Assembly (NCBI GenBank): GCA_040004775.1 | Contig: JBDUAD010000024.1 | Location: 1-28,634 of the forward strand | DNA from: JALZBL01 sp040004775 | Lineage (GTDB): Bacteria > Actinomycetota > Actinomycetes > Mycobacteriales > Jatrophihabitantaceae | Direction: 5' to 3' | DNA: 28,634 nt | In this document: in pieces, positions 14,346 to 22,452 of the stretch | Layout of the letters: each line of letters opens with the position of its first letter | Numbering within the stretch: position 1 is the stretch's first letter | The notes under the pieces: generated by a model | What the model saw: only the letters and a program-made list of their open reading frames with translations | Told to the model about the DNA's origin: nothing | Databases searched by the model: none | Made by a program: the position numbers and the translations under genes

Positions 14346-14367
14346 CGACGTTACGTCGGAGCGTCAA
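14346..14367 (-). promoter_or_regulatory. possible -35 box with an adjacent palindromic operator
   Basis: On the minus strand TTGACG (14367-14362) is followed by the 13-bp perfect palindrome CGACGTAACGTCG (14358-14346). It lies about 40-60 nt upstream of the four-helix membrane protein. The palindrome would sit in the promoter spacer. The matching -10 hexamer is weak. Confidence 0.35.
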
Positions 14368-14460
14368 CGCTCTCCGCGCGGGGTCCGAAGTCACCGCACT
14401 TCACTGCGGAGTACCCGCTTAGGGGCCCGGGCCGCGCCGGTCCACCAAAGGAGGTGGTGC

Positions 14461-16689
14461 TCAGCCGACCGGCGTCAGCTCCCGCGCGGCAGCGGTGTCA
14501 GGGGTCACCGAAGGCGGGGCGGCCTCGGCGAGGCCGATCCGCCGGTGCAGCCGGGCTAGCGGAGCCGGTGCCCACCAGTTGAGGTCGCCGGCCAGACGCA
14601 TGAACGCCGGCACGAGGACCCCGCGGACCAGCGTGGCGTCGATGACGATGGCCAGGGCGGTGCCGATGCCGAACAGCTGCAGGAAGCTGACCGAGCTGGT
14701 GGCGAAGGCCAGGAACGTCACCGACAGCAGAGCGGCGGCGGTGGTGATGATGCGTCCGGTACGGGCCAGTCCGGCCGCCACCGCCTCGCGGTTGTCCAGT
14801 CCCCGGTCGTGCTCCTCCTTGATCCGCGAGAGGAGGAACACCTCGTAGTCCATCGACAGCCCGAAGGCGATACAGAACAGCAGCACCGGCATCGAGGTGT
14901 TGATCGGCCCGGGGGTGAAGCCCAGCAGTCCCGACAGGTGGCCGTACTGGAACATCCACACATTGACGCCGAACACCGCGGACAGGCTAAGGACATTGAG
15001 CACCAGTGCCTTCACCGGTAGCACCACGCTGCCGGTGAAGAGGAACAACAGCACGAGGGTGCTCACCGCGATCCAGAGCGCGGCCCAGGGCAGGCCGCCG
15101 GCGATCGCCGACTTCGAGTCGACCAGGTCGGCCGGAGCGCCACCGACGAGAACCCGACTGCCGGACAGGGCGTCGAGCCCGCGGATGTCGGTGACCAGCG
15201 CCTGGCTGGCCGCCGAGGAACCGTCGGTCGGGCCGTCGACCAGCAAATATTGCGCTCCGGACCGGGTGAACCGGGCCGGACCGCCACCGCGGCCGGGGCT
15301 GCGCGCGCCGTCGGTCCAGGTGCCGCCGGCGCCCTGCACCGAGGACACCCCGGACAGGGTCGACACCTGCCGTGCGTAGTCGGCCACCGCGGCGTCGGTC
15401 GGCGAGCCCTCGATCACCGCGAAGGTGGCCGAGGCGGCGCTGGCGTCGAACTGCGTCCGCAGCGCATCTCCGACCTGCCGGCTGACGTTCGACGTGGGCA
15501 GGACGCGGTCGTCGGGCGTGGCGAAACGGATGTGCAGAAACGGAGCGCCGGCCACCAGCAGGACGCCGATCACCGGAACCGCGGCGACGAGGGGCCGTCG
15601 CAGGACCAGCTCGGCCGTCCGGCGCCAGAACGGGCTCTCGGCCGACGCCGGCGCGACCGGACGGCGCCGGCGGACCCGGCCGGCGTTGACCTTCGGACCG
15701 AGCGTGGCGAGCAGCGCCGGCAGCGTGACGATGGCGGCCAGCATCGCGACCACGACTACACCGATGCCGGCGTAGGCGAAGGAGCGCAGGAAGTAGAGGG
15801 GGAACACCAGCATCGCGGCGAGCGCGACGGCCACCGTGGCCGAGGAGAAGACCACCGTCCGCCCGGCGGTGGCCAGGGTGCGGGCAACGGCGTCCTCGGT
15901 GCTGCGACCGGCGGCCAGTTCTTCGCGGAAGCGGTTGACGATGAGCAGTGAGTAGTCGATGGCCAAGCCCAGTCCGAGCGCGGTGGTCAAGTTGATCGAA
16001 TAGGTCGACACGTCGGTCAGGTGGCCCAGCACGTCGAGCACCGCGAACGCCCCGGCGATCGCCATGACGCCGACCCCGAGGGGAAGTAGCGCGGCCACGA
16101 CGCTGCCGAACGCCAATATGAGCAGCAGCAGGGTCAGCGGGATGGCCACGCCCTCGGCCAGGGCCAGGTCCTTGCCGATCTGGGTGGTGAGGTCGTCGCC
16201 GACACCGAGGGCACCACCGGCACGCACGCGGATCGGGCCGCTGTCGCTGCTGACGTCGGCGATCACCGTCGTCGCGGTGGCCGCGGCCGCGTCGTCGTCG
16301 CCGGCGACGTGCACGGCAACGAGAGCGGCGCTGCGGTCACGACTGACCAGCGCGGGATTGGCGGTGTCCCAATAGGACTCCACCGAGTCGACGCCGGCCT
16401 CGGCGCGCAGCCGCTCATTCAGCTGCCGGGCCGCGGTGGTCACGGACGGGTCCTGCAGCGTCCCGGCCTTCGGCGTCACGAGCAGCACAAGATTGCTCTG
16501 GCCGCCGAAGCGGTCGTCGAGCAGCTGGCGAGCTTGGCTCGAGTCGGACTTCGGGTCGTCGAAGCCCGCGGTCTTGAGCACGCCGAATGTCCCGGCGGCC
16601 AAGACGGCGAACAGGACGACGGTGGCTGCAGATACGACGAGGACGAGGCGGCGGCGTCGGATGACGAGCGAGGCCAGGCAAGCAAACAT
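14461..16689 (-). CDS. MMPL/RND-superfamily exporter
   Basis: From ATG 16689 (GGAG 7 nt upstream) the protein is 742 aa with two homologous halves. Each half has one membrane helix, an extracytoplasmic porter domain and five helices. The proton-relay Asp-Tyr pairs typical of the family are visible: GLAIDYSLLIVNRFREEL (D245-Y246) and GLSMDYEVFLLSRIKEEH (D614-Y615). MMPL proteins use the proton gradient to export lipids, siderophores or drugs. Length and lack of a long C-terminal domain fit the drug/lipid-exporter type rather than MmpL3. A divergent TetR gene and a perfect palindrome in the promoter indicate local repression relieved by an inducer, probably a substrate or membrane-active compound. 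Confidence 0.92.
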   Translation of the reverse strand: MFACLASLVIRRRRLVLVVSAATVVLFAVLAAGTFGVLKTAGFDDPKSDSSQARQLLDDRFGGQSNLVLLVTPKAGTLQDPSVTTAARQLNERLRAEAGVDSVESYWDTANPALVSRDRSAALVAVHVAGDDDAAAATATTVIADVSSDSGPIRVRAGGALGVGDDLTTQIGKDLALAEGVAIPLTLLLLILAFGSVVAALLPLGVGVMAIAGAFAVLDVLGHLTDVSTYSINLTTALGLGLAIDYSLLIVNRFREELAAGRSTEDAVARTLATAGRTVVFSSATVAVALAAMLVFPLYFLRSFAYAGIGVVVVAMLAAIVTLPALLATLGPKVNAGRVRRRRPVAPASAESPFWRRTAELVLRRPLVAAVPVIGVLLVAGAPFLHIRFATPDDRVLPTSNVSRQVGDALRTQFDASAASATFAVIEGSPTDAAVADYARQVSTLSGVSSVQGAGGTWTDGARSPGRGGGPARFTRSGAQYLLVDGPTDGSSAASQALVTDIRGLDALSGSRVLVGGAPADLVDSKSAIAGGLPWAALWIAVSTLVLLFLFTGSVVLPVKALVLNVLSLSAVFGVNVWMFQYGHLSGLLGFTPGPINTSMPVLLFCIAFGLSMDYEVFLLSRIKEEHDRGLDNREAVAAGLARTGRIITTAAALLSVTFLAFATSSVSFLQLFGIGTALAIVIDATLVRGVLVPAFMRLAGDLNWWAPAPLARLHRRIGLAEAAPPSVTPDTAAARELTPVG

Positions 16690-16722
16690 TGATCGGCTCC
16701 GAAAAGTGGCGTGCACCGGACG

Positions 16723-16745
16723 TTATGTGAACAGTGTTCACATAA
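16723..16745. promoter_or_regulatory. 23-bp perfect palindromic operator between the MMPL and TetR genes
   Basis: The arm TTATGTGAACA is followed by a single central G and the exact complement TGTTCACATAA. The site starts 34 nt upstream of the MMPL start and would cover its -35/-10 region. A perfect inverted repeat of this size between divergent TetR and exporter genes is the expected TetR-type binding site. Confidence 0.85.
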
Positions 16746-16781
16746 AGAAAGCCGTTCGTCAAGCGCTATGTCGCGATGCGA

Positions 16782-16792
16782 GCACTGTTCAC
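16782..16792. promoter_or_regulatory. second partial operator copy near the TetR promoter
   Basis: GCACTGTTCAC matches one arm plus the centre of the palindrome at 16723 (GTGAACAGTGT on the other strand) with one difference; the second arm is missing. It lies in the spacer just before the TetR -10 box, so it could allow weaker autorepression. Confidence 0.5.
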
Positions 16793-16800
16793 GAAACTGC

Positions 16801-16806
16801 TACGGT
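16801..16806 (+). promoter_or_regulatory. -10 element of a leaderless tetR gene
   Basis: TACGGT fits the TANNNT consensus and ends 6 nt before ATG 16813, with no Shine-Dalgarno sequence. Transcription probably starts at or next to the ATG. Confidence 0.5.
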
Positions 16807-16812
16807 GCCGCC

Positions 16813-17562
16813 ATGCAGGCCAGCGCGGCGGCCACCCGTCGTGACCGGCAACGGGTCTCGACCGTTGCCGAGATCAAGGCCGCAGCGTGGGCGGACATGC
16901 GACGCTCCGGTCCACACGGCATCTCGCTGCGCGCGGTGGCGCGAGAACTTGGCATGGCACCGTCGGCCCTGTACCGATACTTCGCCAGCCGCGATGACCT
17001 GCTGACCGCTCTGATCATCGACACCTACGACGAGCTGGCCGACGCGCTGCAGGCCGCCTACGACCAGACCCGGCAGGACAATTCGTCGAACGCGGCGGAC
17101 ACCTTCGTCACCGTGGCGCAGAGCTACCGCCGTTGGGCACTGGACAACCCGCTGCGGTACCAGTTGGTCTTCGGCACGTCCATCCCCGGCTACACCGGGA
17201 CCGACCAGACCACCGCCGCGTCGTTGCGTTCGTCGGCCATCCTGCTGCGGATCATGCGGGACATGGTCGACGAACGAGCCGTGGACCTGGCCGCGGTGGA
17301 TCGGCTGATGACCGATGACCTGGCTCAACGGTTCGGCGCCTGGTCCGAAGCCACGCAGGACCACCTGCCCCGTGCTGCGTTGATGGCCGCGATGCTGTGC
17401 TACGTCGCGCTGCATGGCGCGATAAATCTCGAGGTCAACCACCACTTTCCGCAGCCGCTGAGCGGGTCCGACGACTTCTTCGCCACCACCATGCGCGCGG
17501 TGGTAGACCGGATCAGCGTCGGCCGGACCAGCGTCAACCGGTCATCGAGCCCGTCCGGATGA
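16813..17562 (+). CDS. TetR/AcrR-family repressor, probable regulator of the MMPL exporter
   Basis: The 249-aa protein has an N-terminal TetR helix-turn-helix: VAEIKAAAWADMRRSGPHGI, then SLRAVARELGMAPSALYRYF (residues about 37-57). A helical ligand-binding domain follows, with TVAQSYRRWALDNPLRYQLV, which is typical of the WHG (TetR_C_13) group. ATG 16813 is used: it directly follows a TANNNT box, and the extra in-frame codons upstream have no conserved content. The gene is divergent from the MMPL exporter, with a perfect 23-bp palindrome between them and a half copy near its own promoter. It therefore probably represses the exporter and perhaps itself until a ligand binds. The ligand is not predictable. 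Confidence 0.9.
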   Translation: MQASAAATRRDRQRVSTVAEIKAAAWADMRRSGPHGISLRAVARELGMAPSALYRYFASRDDLLTALIIDTYDELADALQAAYDQTRQDNSSNAADTFVTVAQSYRRWALDNPLRYQLVFGTSIPGYTGTDQTTAASLRSSAILLRIMRDMVDERAVDLAAVDRLMTDDLAQRFGAWSEATQDHLPRAALMAAMLCYVALHGAINLEVNHHFPQPLSGSDDFFATTMRAVVDRISVGRTSVNRSSSPSG

Positions 17563-17571
17563 TAGAAAGCG

Positions 17572-17589
17572 CCGCCCGGCGTAGGGCGG
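17572..17589. terminator. bidirectional stem-loop terminator
   Basis: CCGCCC and GGGCGG form a 6-bp GC stem with a 6-nt loop (GGCGTA). It fills the 27-nt gap between the convergent stops of the TetR and ArsR-type genes. Confidence 0.6.
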
Positions 17590-18669
17590 TCAGCCCGGTG
17601 CGGCACGGTGGCGGTCGTCGCCGCCGAGGTTCAACAACGCCCGGCCGGCCGAGCTGAGCCGGTAGTGCACCAGGCGTCCCTGGCGGGAACGCTCGAGCAG
17701 CCCGGCGGCCGTGAGCACACGCAAGTGCTGCGACACCGTGGACGCGCTCAGGCCGAGCAGTTCGTGCAGCTCGGTGGTCGTGCGCGGGACGGTGAGCGCG
17801 GCGAACACCGTGCCCCGGCCACGGCCGAGAAGCGCAGCGGCCATGCCGGGCGTCTCCGGCGCAACGACGTCACCCCGCCGGTCGGTGTCGTCACCCCCGC
17901 GGTCGGCGACCGCAGACGATCGCGTGCGCTGGGCGCCCGGCGCCGGATCGGCCCAGCCGGCCGGGTAGGCCACCGTCGCGTCGGCCGGGTCGCACAGTTG
18001 CACGGCCAGCCGGAGGCCACCCCCGACCGAAGGAACCAGGACCACCTCATCGTCCTCGTACTGCACCGTCTCGGAGTACGGCTTGTCGACCAGCAACCGG
18101 GAACCGGTCCAGCGCACCGCAGGATGCAAGGAATTCAGCAGGCCCTCGGTGCCCGCACGGGCCAGGACCTCCGTGCGCCGCCGCACGTCGCTCTCGGCAC
18201 ATGCGGCCACCCGCACCCAATCGTCGGCCACGACGGCGCGCCAGAAGGTGGCCAGGCCGAGGGTGACCCGGGCGACGAGCGTGGCGGACGGGCCGAAGTG
18301 AGCCAACGCCGCGCCCACCCGTGGGGAGGACCGGCCGAGCAGTTGCAGCTGGGCCTCGACCGCGCCTGGGTCGCTGGCGCGCACCCGTTCCAGCTGGTCG
18401 GCGAAGGTCCGCTCGGCCGGACCCGGCATCGGTTTCGGGGTCAGGAAATCTGGCACATAGCCGCCGCGCAGGCCGCCCAGAGCCAAGGTCGCGGTGAGGG
18501 CGACGTCGCGGTCGCGCAGGGCGAGTCGGGCAGCCGGACCGACGTCGCCGAGCACCGGGTGACTGCGCCCGGCGAGGGTCAGCGCAAGCCATGAGGACGT
18601 CTCGAGCGCGGGGGAGGCGGTCAGCCGCACGCGGGCCACGGTGGCCGGGTCCAGGCGCGCCTCGATCAC
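17590..18669 (-). CDS. ArsR-type winged-helix regulator with large N-terminal domain (DUF5937-like)
   Basis: In this 359-aa protein the last 75 residues form a winged helix (TTTELHELLGLSASTVSQHL, then RVLTAAGLLERSRQGRLVHY), the ArsR/HTH_20 pattern. The first 250 residues match the domain seen in actinobacterial ArsR-like regulators annotated DUF5937: ASPALETSSWLAL, then PDFLTPKPM, and later LVPSVGGGLRLAVQLCDPA. No CxC metal site is visible, so it is unlikely to be a simple metal sensor. A charged, low-complexity linker (residues about 245-275, RSSAVADRGGDDTDRRGD) separates the two domains and is longer than I would expect. The target is unknown. It converges on tetR and is divergent from the small helical protein gene. 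Confidence 0.8.
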   Translation of the reverse strand: MIEARLDPATVARVRLTASPALETSSWLALTLAGRSHPVLGDVGPAARLALRDRDVALTATLALGGLRGGYVPDFLTPKPMPGPAERTFADQLERVRASDPGAVEAQLQLLGRSSPRVGAALAHFGPSATLVARVTLGLATFWRAVVADDWVRVAACAESDVRRRTEVLARAGTEGLLNSLHPAVRWTGSRLLVDKPYSETVQYEDDEVVLVPSVGGGLRLAVQLCDPADATVAYPAGWADPAPGAQRTRSSAVADRGGDDTDRRGDVVAPETPGMAAALLGRGRGTVFAALTVPRTTTELHELLGLSASTVSQHLRVLTAAGLLERSRQGRLVHYRLSSAGRALLNLGGDDRHRAAPG

Positions 18670-18808
18670 GCGATCAGGGTAGGCCGGCCGGGCGACCTAG
18701 AGGCGCGCGCGGCCATTGCCGCAGTGGCCGGGGACTGTCAGGATCGATGCGTCCGACGCCGGGTATGCGCAGATGCCCAGGACGTCGGCCGGACACCCAA
18801 GGATGGAC

Positions 18809-19045
18809 ATGGCTACCGGAGAAACCGGATTCGACGACGTCACCTTCGACCTGATCTCGGTGCAGTACCACTCGCTCAAGGCCGGCCACGACTACGGCCA
18901 GTACGTGCGCGACGCTCGCAACGCCGGCCAGGACGACATCGCCAACTTCTTCGAGCAGGTCATGGCCCAGGACACCGAGCGTGCCCACCAGTGCCACCAG
19001 TTCCTCGCCCGGCTCGGCGGCACCGACAACACCAGCCCGAGCTGA
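18809..19045 (+). CDS. small helical protein, possibly ferritin-like
   Basis: The 78-aa protein is probably two long amphipathic helices: FDLISVQYHSLKAGHDYGQY with DARNAGQDDIANFFEQVMAQ, then DTERAHQCHQFLARLGG. Acidic and His residues recur at helix spacing (H24, H30, E53, E60, H63, H66), reminiscent of half a ferritin/rubrerythrin bundle, but no clear E-x-x-H metal motif is present. ATG 18809 has AAGGA 5 nt upstream; an ATG two codons earlier would sit on that site. A role in iron or redox stress is only a guess. The lipoprotein reading frame follows directly. Confidence 0.65.
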   Translation: MATGETGFDDVTFDLISVQYHSLKAGHDYGQYVRDARNAGQDDIANFFEQVMAQDTERAHQCHQFLARLGGTDNTSPS

Positions 19046-19080
19046 CCCGCGTCGGCTGGCGGCGCGCAGCCGGGCGCGCA

Positions 19081-19464
19081 GTGGTCACCGCGGTCCTCGC
19101 GGGGGCAGCCGCGCCGGTTCTGTCCGGATGCGCCGCGGCGAGCGACAAGGACTCGGTGACCTCGGTCGCGGTCGACTTCGTGACCGCGATTGAGAACCGC
19201 AACGGCAAGGCCGCGTGCGCGCTGCTGACCGACAACGCGGCGCATTCGGTCAGCGGCGCCACCGACACCTCGTGCGAGCAGGCCGCGCTCAACGTGGACG
19301 AGAGCGGCACCGCGGTCGGCGAGGTCCAGGTCTGGGGCGACGCGGCTCAGGTCCACGTCGGCGACGATGTGGTCTTCCTGCGCCGCGGCGACACGTGGCA
19401 GGTGCAAGCGGCCGGCTGCACATCCGATCCGCCGGGTCCCTACGACTGCGATGTGGACGGCTGA
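19081..19464 (+). CDS. small secreted lipoprotein
   Basis: The product has a lipobox VLSGC about 17 residues in, after a hydrophobic run (VVTAVLAGAAAPVLSG). The Cys would be lipidated and the mature protein held on the outer face of the membrane. The mature part is about 110 residues, NTF2-like in feel (SVTSVAVDFVTAIENRNGKA, CALLTDNAA), with later strands VGEVQVWGDAAQVHVGDDVV and three further Cys that could form disulfides. GTG 19081 is the only usual start but lacks the expected basic residues. RRAAGRA lies just upstream in frame, so translation may begin earlier at a non-standard codon such as CTG 19042, coupled to the preceding stop. Function unknown. Confidence 0.65.
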   Translation: MVTAVLAGAAAPVLSGCAAASDKDSVTSVAVDFVTAIENRNGKAACALLTDNAAHSVSGATDTSCEQAALNVDESGTAVGEVQVWGDAAQVHVGDDVVFLRRGDTWQVQAAGCTSDPPGPYDCDVDG

Positions 19465-19469
19465 GGCAG

Positions 19470-19553
19470 ATGCGCACGGTTTTCTTTGGTACCGCGGTGT
19501 TCGTGTTCTGCGGCCTGGTGTACATCATCGTCATCGGCGCCCTGCACCGATGA
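19470..19553 (+). CDS. 27-aa single-helix membrane peptide coupled to DUF6766
   Basis: The ORF encodes MRTVFFGTAVFVFCGLVYII followed by VIGALHR, one membrane helix with basic ends. GAGG lies 3 nt upstream of ATG 19470. Its TGA overlaps the ATG of the DUF6766 gene (ATGA, 19550-19553), so the two are probably translated together and the peptide may be a subunit of that membrane protein. It is too short for standard gene callers. Confidence 0.6.
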   Translation: MRTVFFGTAVFVFCGLVYIIVIGALHR

Positions 19554-20248
19554 CCCGTCGCGCGGACGGCAGGGACAGCCGCTTCGTCCAGGACAACGGA
19601 CTCACCCTGGGCTTCCTCGTCCTCCTCCTCGTGGCCCTGGTCGGGCAGGCGCTGTCCGGCCTGGCCCGGTTCAACAGCGAGCAGTTGGCCAGCGGCGCCC
19701 AGCGGGTGTCGCTGCTCAAGTACCTGTTGTCCTCCTCCTTCGCCGTCGACGTCGCCGAGAACTGGCAGTCGGAGTACCTGCAGTTCGCGCTCTACATCGC
19801 GGCCACCACCTGGCTCGTCCAGCGCGGGTCGAGCGAGTCGAAGGAGCCGGATGACGTCGGCACGGGCAGCGACGCGGAACAGAAAATCGGTCCGCACGCC
19901 GATGAGAACTCACCGGCCTGGGCGCGCGTCGGCGGCTGGCGTACCGCGATCTACGCCCGCTCCCTTGCCGCGATCATGTCCTTCTTCTTCCTCGGCTCGC
20001 TGCTGGCCCAGTCCATCGCCGGGCGAGCCGCGTTCAACGCCGAGCAGCTCAACAACCACGAGGACGCGCTGAGCTGGGGTGGCTACATCACATCCTCGGA
20101 TTTCTGGAACCGCACGCTGCAGAACTGGCAGTCGGAGTTCTTGGCCGTGGCCTCCATGGCGGCGTTCGCAATCTATCTGCGCCAGCGCGGATCACCGGAG
20201 TCCAAGCCGGTCGGGGCGAGCCACGCCATGACCGGTTCCGACGTCTGA
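19550..20248 (+). CDS. DUF6766 membrane protein with internal duplication
   Basis: This 232-aa protein has about four membrane helices arranged as two equivalent halves. Half one has FNSEQL (41-46), NWQSEYL (71-77) and QRGSSESK (91-98). Half two has FNAEQL (162-167), NWQSEFL (192-198) and QRGSPESK (212-219), each exactly 121 residues later. Each half reads as a helix, an outer loop with the FNxEQL block, the NWQSE block, and a second helix ending in QRGS. The linker (99-125) is acidic. The family is widespread in actinobacteria, but I know of no assigned function. The start overlaps the 27-aa membrane peptide gene. The gene ends in GACGTCTGA, mirrored by the convergent kup gene. Confidence 0.8.
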   Translation: MTRRADGRDSRFVQDNGLTLGFLVLLLVALVGQALSGLARFNSEQLASGAQRVSLLKYLLSSSFAVDVAENWQSEYLQFALYIAATTWLVQRGSSESKEPDDVGTGSDAEQKIGPHADENSPAWARVGGWRTAIYARSLAAIMSFFFLGSLLAQSIAGRAAFNAEQLNNHEDALSWGGYITSSDFWNRTLQNWQSEFLAVASMAAFAIYLRQRGSPESKPVGASHAMTGSDV

Positions 20249-20313
20249 CCGCTGCGCTTTCACCGTCTGCCTCCAGGCGCTTGAGGTCCAGACGGGGCTT
20301 CAGGTCAGACGTC
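20240..20313. terminator. nested inverted repeat, bidirectional terminator between DUF6766 and kup
   Basis: The outer arms are exact: GACGTCTGACC (20240-20250) and GGTCAGACGTC (20303-20313). Inside, CCGTCTG (20263-20269) pairs with CAGACGG (20289-20295), and CCTC (20270-20273) pairs with GAGG (20283-20286). Each outer arm contains the last codons and TGA stop of one of the two convergent genes. Confidence 0.7.
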
Positions 20314-22314
20314 GATGTTGGACCCCATCACCACGGTGCGGTCCATCGGCAGCCCGAAGAAGTTGGCTCGATCGGCGGCGTTGTGGGCCAGACCGATGAA
20401 CAGTGCCTTGCGCCAGCGGCGCATGCCGGGTCCGGACGTGCGCCGCAACGTGGCCCGGGAGACGAAGTAGAGCGCCCCTTCCGGATCCACGTCGCTGGCA
20501 ATGTAGGGATCGAGACAGGCACGGCGTAGCGCCTCGGGCAGGTTCGGCTCGTCGGCGAAGCCGTAGGTCAGGGTGATGTGAATGATCCCGTCGTCGTCGT
20601 GGCCGAGGTCGTCGAGGACGATCTGGTCCTGCGGGGCAACGTGCGGCACGTTCGCGGCGTGGGCCGAGACGACGACCACGTTGTTGTGCAGGACGCTGTT
20701 GTAGTCGACGTTGGCCCGTAGGGCGAGCGGCGTGGTGTCCGCGGTCGGGTGCGGGAAAACCGCCGTGCCCGGAACGCGGACGATCTTGCGAACGCGAACC
20801 TCTTCGACGAACGCACTGAGCGGACCCTCGATCTCCGTGCGGTTGCGGGTGACGATCTCGCGCCCGCGCTGCCAGGTGGTCATGACCGTGAACACCGCCG
20901 TGGCGATGAGCAGCGGCAGCCAGCCGCCGTGAGCGATCTTGCTCAGATTGGCGGTGAAAAACGTCAGTTCGACGCCACCAAAGAGCACGGCGGCCGCGAC
21001 CAGCTTCCAGGTGGCCCACCGCCACAGGGACCGGGCGACCACGAGCAGGAGGATCGTGTCGATCAGAAGCGCACCGGTGACGGCAACACCGTAGGCGGTG
21101 GCCAGGCGCTGCGATGTGCGGAATCCCACCATGAGCAGGAGGACTCCGAGCAGCAGAATGCCGTTGATCGCCGGTAGGTACACCTGGCCCGCCGCTGAGG
21201 CCGAGGTCTGGCGCACCGTCAACGGTGGCAGGAGTCCGAGTTGGGTGGCCTGGCGCGAGACCGAGAACGCCCCGGAGATCACGGCCTGGGACGCGATCAC
21301 TGTCGCCGCCGTCGCCAGTACGACCATCGGCAGCCGCGACCACGACGGCAGGAGGAGGAAGAACGGACTGGAGATGGCCGACGGCTGATGCAGGATCAGG
21401 GCGCCCTGACCGAGATAGTTCAGGGTGAGCGCGGGAAAGACGATGGCGAACCATGCCCGTCGGATCGGGGCGCGGCCGAAGTGACCCATGTCGGCGTAGA
21501 GGGCCTCGGCTCCGGTGATGCACAGCACCACCGCCCCCATCGCCACGAACGCCGTCACGGGATGGTCGGCTATGAAGCCAACGGCGTAGGTCGGAGACAG
21601 CGCCCGCACGATGCCGGGGTGAGCCAGGGTTTCGCGCAGCCCGGCCGCGGCGAGCGCGGCGAACCACACCGCCATCACCGGGCCGAACAGAGCACCGACT
21701 CGTTGGGTGCCGAAACGTTGCCCGGCGAAGAGGATCGTCAGGATGGTGAGGGACACGGGCAGCACGAGGTCCCCGAGGCTCGGAGCACTCACCTTCAGAC
21801 CCTCGACCGCCGACAGCACCGAGATGGCCGGTGTGATGACGCAGTCCCCGTAGAACAGACTGGCGCCGAGGATGGCCAGCACGATGACCGCTCCGGAGCG
21901 CCGGGGGCTATGCACGGCATTGCGGGCCAACGCGGCCAGCGCCATCACCCCGCCTTCCCCGTCGTTGTCGGCCCGCATGATCACGCTGACGTACTTGACC
22001 GACACGATCAGGGTCACCGACCAGAAGACGAGCGAGATGACCCCGTACACGTCCGCGGTGGTGGCCTTCACCCGGCCGTGATCGAGGGCGAAGACGGTTT
22101 GCAAGGCGTAGAGCGGGCTGGTGCCTATGTCTCCGAAGACCACGCCCAGCGCGGCGAGGACGAGCCCAGCCGGCGCGGCCGACGCGACGGGATGAGCGGC
22201 TGGCTCTACGCGCCGGCGCGGGGCGGCGGCCGATGGTTGCGCCGTGGGATGTGCGGTCTCGCTGGTCGGGTGAGCGGCCGGATCGGTCGGCTCCGCCGGT
22301 ATGCCGGGCTTCAC
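20305..22314 (-). CDS. kup: Kup-family low-affinity potassium/proton symporter
   Basis: The protein is 669 aa from GTG 22314, which has GGGAGG 8 nt upstream. A Pro/Ala-rich cytoplasmic N-terminus of about 50 residues precedes the Kup core. The core has the signature GVVFGDIGTSPLYAL in helix 1, DNDGEGGVMAL, LFYGDCVITPAISVLSAVEG, TGAEALYADMGHFG and FPALTLNYLGQGALIL, about 12 helices in all. A C-terminal cytoplasmic domain (about 170 residues) ends in MDRTVVMGSNIDV. Kup imports K+ with protons, mostly at low pH or low turgor. It is divergent from a CorA-type gene, so a monovalent and a divalent cation channel share one control region of 138 nt. The much longer frame extending upstream is antisense to corA. 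Confidence 0.93.
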   Translation of the reverse strand: MKPGIPAEPTDPAAHPTSETAHPTAQPSAAAPRRRVEPAAHPVASAAPAGLVLAALGVVFGDIGTSPLYALQTVFALDHGRVKATTADVYGVISLVFWSVTLIVSVKYVSVIMRADNDGEGGVMALAALARNAVHSPRRSGAVIVLAILGASLFYGDCVITPAISVLSAVEGLKVSAPSLGDLVLPVSLTILTILFAGQRFGTQRVGALFGPVMAVWFAALAAAGLRETLAHPGIVRALSPTYAVGFIADHPVTAFVAMGAVVLCITGAEALYADMGHFGRAPIRRAWFAIVFPALTLNYLGQGALILHQPSAISSPFFLLLPSWSRLPMVVLATAATVIASQAVISGAFSVSRQATQLGLLPPLTVRQTSASAAGQVYLPAINGILLLGVLLLMVGFRTSQRLATAYGVAVTGALLIDTILLLVVARSLWRWATWKLVAAAVLFGGVELTFFTANLSKIAHGGWLPLLIATAVFTVMTTWQRGREIVTRNRTEIEGPLSAFVEEVRVRKIVRVPGTAVFPHPTADTTPLALRANVDYNSVLHNNVVVVSAHAANVPHVAPQDQIVLDDLGHDDDGIIHITLTYGFADEPNLPEALRRACLDPYIASDVDPEGALYFVSRATLRRTSGPGMRRWRKALFIGLAHNAADRANFFGLPMDRTVVMGSNIDV

Positions 22315-22452
22315 TACGGTGACCTCCCGGAAGCGGACGATGACGTTTGGCCGGTGGCCGGTGGACACGCTATCGGCTTGCTCCGCACAGGGTGTTCCGC
22401 CGCCTGCGCGCCCGGGCGCGAACGGGTTCTGCGCGGGGGCACACTGACTGGC

